A program made the position numbers and the translations under genes. From assembly GCA_024734495.1 (NCBI GenBank), contig JALMQS010000102.1, forward strand, positions 8,832,101-8,896,100: DNA of 64,000 nt, read 5' to 3'. Source of the stretch: Forficula auricularia. Taxonomy: Eukaryota; Arthropoda; Insecta; Dermaptera; Forficulidae. This document shows, piece by piece, positions 56,376 through 64,000 of this stretch (within the stretch, counting starts at the first letter, position 1; the number at the start of each line of letters is the position of its first letter). Below the pieces are notes generated by a model that saw only the letters and a list, made by a program, of their open reading frames with translations, had not been told where the DNA came from and ran no database searches.

Positions 56376-56636
56376 TCATCATCATCATCATTAGCCCGTC
56401 GATAGCGACAATCCACTCCTGAACTACAGGCCTCTTCCATCAAAATGGAAGGGGGACAACATTAAGTGTCACCACGCTTGCGAGACGGATTGGTGACTAG
56501 GAATCGAGATTATAGCCGGTCAAATATCAATGCAGGGACTCGGACTCGAACCCGGGACTCCTGCGCCAGAAGGCTGAAGTGTCTTAAAAAAAAAAAAAAA
56601 AAAAAAATAAGCTCTCGGCTAATCCGATTCCCTATT
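56376..56636 (-). mobile_element. tRNA-derived SINE inside the hAT element
   Basis: On the minus strand it has GGCGCAGGAGTCCCGGG, the B-box GGTTCGAGTCC, a poly-T stretch in the head and ends in an (ATG)n tail at 56376-56391. The part next to the tail (TAGTTCAGGAGTGGATTGTC) resembles arthropod LINE/SINE 3' ends. TATTATGTACTGT (56363-56375) and TATTATATACTGT (56637-56649) are a 13-bp target duplication with one change. Confidence 0.78.
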
Positions 56637-56865
56637 ATTATATACTGTAATGTACATTTATTTTGTGATTTTAAACATTTATTAAATTAATAGTACATTG
56701 TATGGCCAAAACAATAGTTTTATGAAAAATATATTAATGATGAAATTTAATGATTTTCCCAGAAATAAGTTATACATATTTATTAAATAATATTTATTAA
56801 ATAATAAGTAATTATAAATAAGTAGAAATAATAAGTAAAGTAACTACAGATGTATTGCTTCTTAA

Positions 56866-57183
56866 TCAATGTGATGGGTGTGCCTGGTGTTTTTTTGCAA
56901 GGTTCGCTATATTGGGTTCAAAATTGGTCAATTTTAATCTTAAATCCCCTCGAAACTCCACATTTAATTTATTTCTGTACTTAGTTAAGATTGAATTTAC
57001 GTGACTGAAACCGGCTTCAACCATATAGGAACTTGGAAATGCTAGCACAAATGGCTGAGCTATATCGTAAAGTTTTACATAATTTTGCATTATATTTATA
57101 TTTGTCCAAAATTTGCTTATTGTTAAATTTTTAAGAAGCGTCCTTGATATTAATGATATTAAGTCAATTATAAAAAAATTCAC
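56866..57183 (-). pseudogene. hAT transposase C-terminal domain remnant (ZBED5/FAM200-like)
   Basis: The 105-codon frame reads AQPFVLAFPSSYMVEAGFS, then HVNSILTKYRNKLNVEFRG and DLRLKLTNFEPNIANLAKKH. This is the C-terminal dimerisation region of hAT transposases of the group that gave rise to ZBED5 and FAM200. No DDE residues or BED finger remain. Confidence 0.8.
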
Positions 57184-57787
57184 AAATTTTACATACTCAA
57201 TTAGGTATGTGTGATTTGCGTATTAAGAACTGTTTTTTCTTCGACCCCCAATAGACCCTTTCGATCGGATCGACCCGCGCTTTTGTTAAATAGACCCTGG
57301 GGGTCTATATAGACCACTTTGGCGACTCCTGCTCTAAGCCGACGACGTTACATTTCTTAAAATTATTAATAAACAAAAGATGTACATGTTAAAAGAAGCT
57401 TTAACATAAATGTAAATGTCCAATGGAGGAAAAGGGTAAACATTTTTTCAAGACTAGGCTCTCTTTTTTATATATATATTATGACATGGCCTTAAAATAT
57501 CAATAAATCCTATAAAAAAAATGATATTTTCTGCATTTTTGAACCGGAAGATCTAAATATATAGTGAGCCTAAAATCTAATCAGTTATCGGCATTGGAAA
57601 AAAAAATATTTGGCACTAGTATAAACTTTCTACGACTTTCAGTTCTTGAGTTATTGTGGGTATCGGAATCCAGAAATATACAGTCAGAAAAAAATCATGG
57701 ATGAAAATGACTTTACTTCAGGTTTCAGACATTTTTAAAAATTTCAGATGAATTGTTTCTATGTATCCATATTTATTTATTAATTTA

Positions 57788-58015
57788 CTAGCTGCGACGC
57801 CCGCCTTCGGCGGGTCTCTTACTACCCATGGGACTGCGCCCCCTGGACCCCCACCTCCCATCACTAGATCCTCCACTGAACCCTCTCTCTATCTCCAATC
57901 ACTCTCGACTCACAAACCCTCTCCCCGATCCCGGAATTATGGTACCTAATCTTGGAGTCAATTTTAATTGCTTTTTGAAAATAAATTTTATTTTTTTATT
58001 TTTATAGAGAAATGT
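57788..58015 (-). mobile_element. Helitron 3' end, probably a short non-autonomous element
   Basis: On the minus strand CCCGCCGAAGGCGGG (57810-57796) is a terminal hairpin, followed by CGTCGCAG and CTAG at 57791-57788, then T. This is the Helitron 3' signature. The 5' end near 58015 (TCTCTATAAAAATAAAA) is a guess. Confidence 0.65.
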
Positions 58016-58038
58016 TTGCGGAATTTAACAGAATTAAA

Positions 58039-58295
58039 TGATAAAGATAAGAGTAAATAAATATTTTATTTAATATGGATTTACTATGAGTTAAGGATAC
58101 TGGGTCACTTATTTCACATTAAAATTAAAAAATTAAAAGATACAAAAATTTTTTCTTTTTCAATATATATTCGGGCTATCAACCCATCTTCAGGAAATAC
58201 AGAAAGTAACTTTAATGTGAAATAAGTGACCCAGTATCCTTAATTCATAGTAAATCCATATTAAATAAAATATTTATTTACTCTTATCTTTATTA
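58039..58295. mobile_element. PLE-type palindrome, ~84-bp arms
   Basis: Arms 58039-58122 and 58212-58295 are near-perfect inverse copies (AAGATAAGAGTAAATAAATA, GGATACTGGGTCACTTATTT). The interior minus strand at 58193-58160 has CTGAAGA, a GGG/CCC stem and GAA followed by T, one A short of the hammerhead box. Confidence 0.7.
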
Positions 58296-58456
58296 AAGAT
58301 GTTTCACCTTGCACCAACACCACAATCTCTACTAATTAAGAATTAAATGATTTTATTTTTATATAATTTCATTTAAAATTATTGGATAAAAATACTTGGT
58401 AGGTTTCACATTAAGATATAAAAAATAAAACGAATTTATTTTTGGAGAATCTTTAA

Positions 58457-58500
58457 TCTCGATATATATATTTCGGGTGACTAACCCATCTTCAGGAGAA
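58457..58500 (-). ncRNA. Hammerhead-like motif, second lineage, all three stems
   Basis: TCTC before the core pairs with GAGA (58460-58457) as stem I. CTGAAGA is at 58495-58489, then an extra T. Stem II is GGGT/ACCC with loop TAGTC. GAAA is at 58474-58471, and stem III pairs ATA (58471-58469) with TAT (58464-58462) around a TATA loop. C at 58461 is at the cleavage position. Same extra base after the first box as in the other lineage. Confidence 0.6.
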
Positions 58501-58525
58501 ACAGAAAGTAACTGACCTGGATAAG

Positions 58526-58925
58526 TCGAAATTGAATACAAGTCAATGGTAAAATTTATTTTTTAAGATAACAAAAGGGTAAATATTTAAAATTAGTGGA
58601 GGGAGAAAAGGTAGAAAGTCTACTTTTGTTTAATTTTGAATGACCTTTTGAGAAATGAGGATTTCGAATTTGAATACAACTCAATGGTAAAATTTATTTT
58701 TAAGATAACAAAAGGGTAAATATTTAAAATTAGTGGAGGGAGAAAAGGTAGGAAGTCTACTTTTGTTTAATTTTGAATGGCCTTTTGAGAAATGAGGATT
58801 TCGAATTTGAATACAACTCAATGGTAAAATTTATTTTTAAGATAACAAAAGGGTAAATATTTAAAATTAGTGGAGGAGAAGTCTATTTTGTTTAATTTTG
58901 AATGGTCTTCTGAGAAATGAGAATT
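58526..58925 (+). repeat. Tandem repeat, ~138-bp unit, 2.9 copies
   Basis: Units start at 58526, 58664 and 58801 and share AACTCAATGGTAAAATTTAT, AACAAAAGGGTAAATATTT and TTTTGAGAAATGAGGATTTCG. The last unit has an internal deletion. The array ends next to the PLE endonuclease fragment. Confidence 0.88.
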
Positions 58926-58951
58926 TACACACAAAACAAATTTGCAAATAT

Positions 58952-59398
58952 TTAAAGAATGTAATCAATGATTGTACTTTTCTTAACTTCTAATTGATTA
59001 TTTAGTATATTCGTTTTATTTGAGAGAGCTAATTTTATTTCCGTTGACTCTAAAAAATCTAAACGTAAGCCCTTTCTTTCGAAATGTAACGGAACTAGGT
59101 GGCTAATAGAAGAGGTGTGTTTATTCAAATGTAGATGATTGGCGAAGGTAGAAGTTGATTCCATATTAATATCATCTGATCTGCTGAGACTATTAAAGGC
59201 TCTTTCATGTTCCGAGTAGCGAGTTCTAAAAGAGCGTCCAGTTTGTCCTATGTAGATTGCGTCGCAATTATCACAAGTCAATTTATATACCCCTGATTTA
59301 TCTAATTTATCAATTTTGTCTAATTTATTATTAATTAGCTGTGAACCTAAAGTGTTTTTATTATATAAAGCAGGAGTTATACCAGACGTTCTAAGAGT
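58952..59398 (-). pseudogene. PLE GIY-YIG endonuclease fragment 2
   Basis: Minus-strand frame from about 59398 to the stop at 58952: LRTSGITPALYNKN, SQLINNKLDKIDKLDKSGVY, CDNCDAIYIGQTGRSFRTRY, SEHERAF, ANHLHLNKH, FERKGLRLDFLESTEIKLAL, TIIDYIL. It has the GVY and YIG halves of the fold, the CxxC pair, the Arg and the Glu of STEIKL, and an unbroken frame. Compared with 52886-53357, the two agree in most residues, so both derive from one PLE family. No reverse transcriptase precedes it. Confidence 0.87.
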
Positions 59399-59499
59399 TC
59401 ACGGTCCATAAACTCCAATTTCAGTTCAAATTTGTAGTTTAAAGTTTTATTTTTACTTTCCGACTTATTTTAATTAGTTCTAAACGAATTCATAGCGGC

Positions 59500-60270
59500 G
59501 CCACACGGAACCCAGTTATTCTGCGGGTTCCATGGTTTTTCTATAAAAAACAAAACTATTTTTTGAACTCGATATCTCGAAAACTAAGCCAAATCTCAAA
59601 AAATGGTATTCTTCATTTTCATCTTACTTTGGTGAGTACTATATAAGAATTCATCGTCTGATTGCGGCGCTACAGTTACCGTAGAATTCCCAGTAAAGAT
59701 ACTGGGTGTTGACTTGACTCACTGACGGAGCACGGGGGCACGCGCAAAAATCTAATTAAAAGGAAAAAAAACCTCTCTTCCGATAATTATTCCAATACCA
59801 TATTGCGGAAATTAATCCATCCAATTAATCCTCCTTTCCTTTCACTCCTCAATCCATCATAAAAATTCTTTTTTTAATTTTATTAAACCAATTATTTTAC
59901 ATTAATTAATGTATACATTGTATTTTTTGCTTCGATTCCGAGATAACTTCTCCACCATCGAGTGTCCTTATTCATCTTTAGTCCTTTGTTTTTAATAAGA
60001 GGAAAAATCTAATTAGATAAAAAAACCTCTTTTCCGATAATTATTTCAATTCCATTATTCCCCAATCAAATCGATTGGTCTCATCCACCCTCGTTCCCTA
60101 TAATTTTTTTTTTTTTTTTTATAAATTTTATTGAACCAATTATTTTACATTAATTAATGTATACATTGTATTTTTCGCTTCGATTCCGGAGAGAGACAGA
60201 AGTAAAAAACACAATCTATTAAAGCCCTACGGATATCAGGCTGTCTTAATAGCACAATCTGGTCGAATAA
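59500..60270. repeat. Dispersed repeat K and tandem AT-rich units
   Basis: 59495-59705 matches 61685-61915 (GGAACCCAGTT-type start, ACTCGATATCTCGAAAACTA, TGGTATTCTTCATTTTC). From 59740 to 60195 a ~240-bp unit (AAAACCTCTTTTCCGATAAT, TTATTTTACATTAATTAATG, CGCTTCGATTCC) is repeated about twice; a third copy follows at 60715-60960 after a LINE. Confidence 0.7.
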
Positions 60271-60284
60271 GTTTTTAAAGAACA

Positions 60285-60684
60285 GAAGCCAAGGTGCGAA
60301 TATATAAAACTATGATAAGGCCAATATTGACGTACGCAGCCGAAACAAGGCCAGATACAGCTAAAACTAGGCAGATGTTGGAGACGGCTGAGATGAAGAC
60401 CCTAAGAAGAATCCTTGGCGTATCGTTGTTTGATAAACAAAGAAGTGAAGACATCAGGGAAAAATGTGAAATACAAAGATCGATGACTGGGTCAAATGTA
60501 GAAGAGCGAATTGGTATGCACACGTGGAAAGAATGAGCGAAGACCGAATTCTCAAGAAAATTTTAACGAACAAGCCAGCAGGGAAAAGAAGTAGAGGTCG
60601 ACCTAAAAAACGCTGGCAGGACGAGTTAGGATAAACAGACCACAGGTCTATCAATAAGAAGAAGAAGAAGAAGAAGAAGAGATT
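60285..60684 (+). mobile_element. LINE 3' end with (GAA)n tail, copy 2
   Basis: Reads TMIRPILTYAAETRPDTAKT, EMKTLRRILGV, then after a frameshift EDRILKKILTNKPAGKRSRG and RPKKRWQDEL, followed by a GAA run at 60657-60681. Same family as 4199-4575. It interrupts a tandem array of AT-rich units. Confidence 0.82.
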
Positions 60685-61275
60685 CACGGAGATTACTTCT
60701 CCACCATCGAGTGTCCTTATTCATCTTTAGTCCTTGTTTTTAATAAGAGGAAAAATCTAATTAGATAAAAAAACCTCTTTTCCGATAATTATTTCAATTC
60801 CTTTTATTTTATTATGATAAAAATTGTACTAAACTGACTTATGGGAGAAGTATCCTGTGGCAACCGACTACTACATCCTAGTCAAGTGTTGACTCATATA
60901 CCTCAGAATGTGTGGTGTTTGAATATTTCAATTCCGTTATTCCCCAATCAAGTCGATTGGTCCTTCCTCTCCTCTCCATTTTTCCTTCCTCTCATAAAAA
61001 TTCTTTTATTCGGAATTTCTACATATATTTTCATTTGAAATGAACTATTTGTAGGTTTTAAAATATATTTCCTAATTTTTAACCGACTTATTTATTATAT
61101 ATTTATATTCGAAATGCACTAGGTATTTGTGGGTTTTAAAATTAAATTTGATTTTCTTCTATTTCCATGGAATCCCCTCATCAAATTCTGACTTGGTGAC
61201 AATCGCGGACCACCTCGAGAGAATATCCTACGCTCGCTATTTGTTATGCATCAGCGCGTGTTGATTCAAAGTTTG

Positions 61276-61334
61276 AAATCTTTTGCGGACCATATTTTAG
61301 TTCTTACGGACCACAGGTTGGGAACCGCTGTTTT
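61276..61334. repeat. hAT-like terminus
   Basis: GGACCACAGGTTGGGAACCG followed by CTG is the inverted form of the CAGCGGTTCCCAACC ends of hAT elements. No matching opposite end nearby. Confidence 0.45.
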
Positions 61335-61344
61335 AGAACGAGAC

Positions 61345-61680
61345 AAAATAAGTCGGAAAGTAAAAATAAAATTTTAAATTAGAAATTTGAACTGAAATTG
61401 AGTTTATGGTCTGTGATGTCTCAAATTGTCTCAAGTGAGGGTCAGTGGGCGTTGCCAATTTTCACTTTTAGAACTTTTCATAGGTTCGGTTCGATTCATC
61501 ATCTCGGTTCATTTATATAAAAAAATGGGTTCCCGAACAAACTTTGAAAGGTTCGGCTAAGATATATTCAGTTCGGCTCGGTTCGACTCTTATATCTTCA
61601 TTTCGTAAACCGAGCCGAACTGAATATATTTTAACCGAGCCGGCAACGACTTTTACATATTCGAATTTTTTTTGGGCATT
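61345..61680 (+). repeat. Direct repeat R, left copy
   Basis: AATTTGAACTGAAATTGAG, TTTTCACTTTTAGAAC, GGTTCGGTTC and the imperfect palindrome with GAGCCGAACTGAATATAT. The same order is found at 63650-64000. The first 60 bases are inverted at 59405-59465. Confidence 0.85.
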
Positions 61681-62477
61681 TACTAATTATAGATAGCAGT
61701 GCCACACGAAACCCATGATACTACGGTTTCCGTGGTTTCTATAAAAAACAATTGAAAAATAAAAAAAAACAGTATTTTTTAAACTCGATATCTCGAAAAC
61801 TAAGCGAAATCTCGAAAAATGGTATTCTTCATTTTCGTATTATTTTGGTGAGTACTATAGGAATCCATCGTCAGTTCGCGGCACCACAGGTACCGTAGAA
61901 TTGCCCAAAAAATATCGCTAAGTTGCTAATTATGTAGAAATAGCGCATTTGCCTATACCTTCAATTATTTATACATCACATCCAAATCTTATTAATGGTG
62001 ATGAAATCTAAACGGTATTCATTTTAGAAGGAAATCTATATATTATATAGAATATAATCGAGTAATATTGAAAGAATTAAAACGAAAAAATGTTTGTATT
62101 TCGTCGATTAGAAATGACTTGAGGAAAAAAAATAAAAACTACAGCAAAAGTCAAAGCGTTCTTTTCTCCGAAATGAGCCCTAAAAAATATCCATAAGACA
62201 AAATGTATTTTACGAATTAAAAATAATTTATAAATATAGCTCTAATTTTATTAACAAAATATTTGTTGGATAGGTAATCCATAAGATAATATTTTTTAAA
62301 TTTCTAACCTACTTTGAAATGTCATTTTTGATAAGATGAATCAGTCAATGGTAGGTTTAGTCGCGTGACAGTTCATTCCAAGTTATTCAAATTTATTTGA
62401 TTAAATAAAAATAAAAACAATAGAAAATCAATGTACTATCTATTATTGAATATTAACACCAATAATATTTAACAATA

Positions 62478-62805
62478 ATGGCTGAAGGGGGTCAAATCTT
62501 GGAAGGATTCTTGTGCCCCATTTGTAAAGCAGATCTTGGATCAGATATTCAATTACAAAATCATTTTCAAGAAAATCATTTAGAAGACCAAGATGTTCTG
62601 AAATCATTAAAAGGTAATATCTTAATTGTTGTCTTAAGTTAATCAAATAATAATTTTATATTTTATTTTTTAGGTTTACTGGATAGGGCAAAGAAAAAAA
62701 TATTAAAACTTGATGATGATGATTTTATTTATTCTCAATTGGATAATTCTCCCAAGTCATCTTCCAAAAATATTAGTTATATCCCTTCAGAACCACAACA
62801 ACTAG
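62478..62805 (+). CDS. Rbsn-5: Rabenosyn-5, N-terminal C2H2 finger exons (right-edge partial)
   Basis: Rabenosyn-5 is a Rab5/Rab4 effector that acts with Vps45 in early endosome fusion and recycling. Exon 1 62478-62613 and exon 2 62674-62805, separated by a 60-bp GT-AG intron and in phase. The protein starts MAEGGQILEGFLCPICKADL and has Cys-x2-Cys...His-x4-His (CPIC, LQNHFQENH), the C2H2 finger found at the N-terminus of the family and followed by EDQDVLKSLK. Exon 2 gives LLDRAKKKILKLDDDDF and ends near YIPSEPQQLG, matching the segment before the FYVE domain. A donor GTATATAAGT follows at 62806. The FYVE and Rab-binding parts are beyond the window. The ATG is the first in frame with the conserved GFLCP. 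Confidence 0.85.
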
Positions 62806-62993
62806 GTATATAAGTAATGTTTTAAACCAATGTTGTAATGAAATAATAAAAAGAAATAGCATACATTTCTTGATTGAAAAGCTTTTTTTGCCGAGAGTAG
62901 CAGAGTTGTTGATTCACAAAGAAACAATGAGGTTGTCCTCTGCTTGATGCAAATAAACATACACACATATATATCGAAATTATATATCTGTAT

Positions 62994-63479
62994 TGATAGC
63001 GTTTTTCTTTAGGAGACGGACTGGTATAAATATGCAATTGGATGTTGATGAAGGCAGTCCAAGGTGGTTGTAAAAAATAAGACTATAACGGTTTTATTTT
63101 TTTAAATATTTTATTTTAAATTTTAAAAAAATTTTGATGCTCTTTTACTCGGTCTTTTAAATTCTCTTAAGATGGACAATGAGTAGGTATATGAATAAAT
63201 AAATTGTTATTTATTATAAGAGGTATTTTTATTTTGGTACTCATAATTACTTCCTGTCTCCTTTGACAATGCCAAGATAACATTATAAAATTTCATCTCG
63301 ATAGAAAAAAGCAATTGCGTTATGTGCAATATGAGTTGATATACTTCCATTGACTTTTCGTTACCCTGAAGAAGGAGAGAGTAAATCTCCGAAACTCCGG
63401 TTATCGAATAAATGTAAAATAATAAAACCGTTATAGTCTTATTTTTTACAACCACCTTGGACTGCCTTCATCAACATCC
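62994..63479 (+). mobile_element. Inserted fold-back PLE-type element
   Basis: Arms ~63036-63101 and ~63415-63482 are inverse (GGATGTTGATGAAGGCAGTCC, TTATAGTCTTATTTTTTAC). At 63366-63403 CTGAAGA, an extra A, stem GGAGA/TCTCC, GAAAC, TCCG and GTT form a hammerhead-like core. Confidence 0.7.
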
Positions 63480-63509
63480 AATTATATATCTGTATATATA
63501 TTAATTATT

Positions 63510-63562
63510 TGTTTGAGACTATAGTTTCGAAGGCTTGGCCCTCATCATCAGTCTTTTTAATT
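63510..63562 (-). ncRNA. Hammerhead-like motif, first lineage, copy with covariation
   Basis: CTGATGA at 63551-63545, extra T, stem II GAGGGC/GCCTTC (6 pairs, one G-U) with loop CAA, GAAA at 63528-63525, C-TATA-G stem III and GTC. TAATTA on each side can form stem I after an A-rich internal loop, with GA/TC next to the core. All essential core bases are present. Confidence 0.65.
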
Positions 63563-63649
63563 ATTAATATTATTTTTCATTGGATCAGTATCGCGTGTAT
63601 ATTGAAAAAAAAAATGTTTGGTACTTACGTATTAACGCCACCGCAGCTA

Positions 63650-64000
63650 CAAATAAAATTTTAAACTAGAAATTTGAACTGAAATTGAGTTTATGGACTG
63701 TGATGTCTCAAATTGTTTCAAGTGAGCTCCAGTGGGTGTTGGCAATTTTCACTTTTAGAACTTTCCATAGGTTCGGTTCTATTCATCATCTCGGTTCATT
63801 TAGATAAAAAAATGGGTTCCCGAACAAAATCGGGAAGGTTCGGTTAAGATATATTCAGTTCGGCTCGGTTCGGCTCGTATATCATCATTTCGGGCTGGCA
63901 TTTAGGCTATTAGGTTGGCGTTAGCCCGAAATGAAGATATACGAGCCGAACTGAATATATCTTAACCGAACCGGCAACGACTTTTACATATTCGAATTTT
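63650..64000 (+). repeat. Direct repeat R, right copy
   Basis: Counterpart of 61345-61680, with a hairpin at 63845-63955 (ATATTCAGTTCGGCTCG ... CGAGCCGAACTGAATAT) longer than in the left copy by a GGCT-rich loop. Runs to the window edge and lies in a Rabenosyn-5 intron. Confidence 0.85.

Larger units (their letters stand above)
56263..57331. mobile_element. Non-autonomous hAT element, 1069 bp, with 8-bp target duplication
   Basis: Inverted termini CAGGGGTCGCCAAACTTT and, inverted at the right, CAGGAGTCGCCAAAGTGG. The flanking 8-mers TTCTAAGC (56255-56262) and CTCTAAGC (57332-57339) differ by one base, the hAT target duplication length. It contains a minus-strand hAT transposase remnant and an inserted SINE. 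Confidence 0.88.
56031..57344. mobile_element. MITE X copy 2, split by a hAT element
   Basis: 56031-56262 matches 10670-10908 closely, from CGTCGCCTTAGAGAGTAAAC to GGTTTACACTTCTAAGC. The last bases CGACG resume after the hAT element at 57340. Confidence 0.85.
62888..63600 (-). mobile_element. PLE-type repeat split by a second PLE-type repeat
   Basis: Left part 62888-62993 and right part 63480-63600 together match the 41520-41722 family. Between them a 486-bp insert is flanked by a 16-bp duplication (AATTATATATCTGTAT at 62978-62993 and 63480-63495). Confidence 0.72.

Noticed and set aside
57761..57949. Proline-rich 62-codon frame
   Set aside because: It falls in the Helitron end, whose GC-rich hairpin and C-rich body explain the composition.

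Overview
This is AT-rich eukaryotic DNA, probably from an insect or another arthropod. The evidence is animal orthologues with GT-AG introns, a KDM4 demethylase that keeps its PHD, extended PHD and Tudor modules (Drosophila KDM4s lack them, so a higher fly is unlikely), and a repeat load of Helitrons, CR1/RTE-type LINEs, hAT and Tc1/mariner relics, tRNA-derived SINEs and many Penelope-like elements (PLEs). I cannot name the species.

Four host genes are supported. (1) KDM4 histone demethylase, minus strand, 21148 to 12430, 7 coding exons, 1461 codons before the stop, in frame throughout, with one intron lacking an AG acceptor. (2) MPHOSPH6, an exosome cofactor, plus strand, 44306-48633, 5 exons, 150 aa, with an NRF1-type palindrome and an E-box upstream. 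(3) A 459-residue multipass membrane protein resembling gustatory receptors, minus strand, 54673 to 48978, 7 exons, convergent with MPHOSPH6. (4) The first two coding exons of Rabenosyn-5, plus strand, 62478-62805, running off the right edge.

The rest is mostly mobile DNA. 1-6800 holds a CR1-group LINE split by a 1847-bp Helitron, then RTE and other LINE 3' ends. 6750-10915 has a duplicated 530-bp block, hairpin-bearing fold-back elements, a perfect 124-bp-arm palindrome and a MITE. 21150-44300 is almost gene-free, with large palindromes, two copies of a ~1-kb repeat, C-rich tandem repeats, a Tc1/mariner-type MITE, hAT remnants and a Helitron. 52800-60700 holds two PLE GIY-YIG endonuclease fragments, a tRNA-like gene, a MITE/hAT/SINE nest and tandem repeats. 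61300-64000 has a direct repeat on both sides of the Rabenosyn exons and a PLE inserted in another PLE.

The most notable signal is a set of hammerhead-ribozyme-like sequences in the fold-back repeats. Several show the two conserved core boxes, paired stems I, II and III, a cleavage-type residue and, between copies, compensatory changes in stem II. Because the repeats are inverted, single elements carry ribozyme cores facing each other on the two strands. This fits PLE terminal repeats, and PLE endonuclease fragments are present in the same window.
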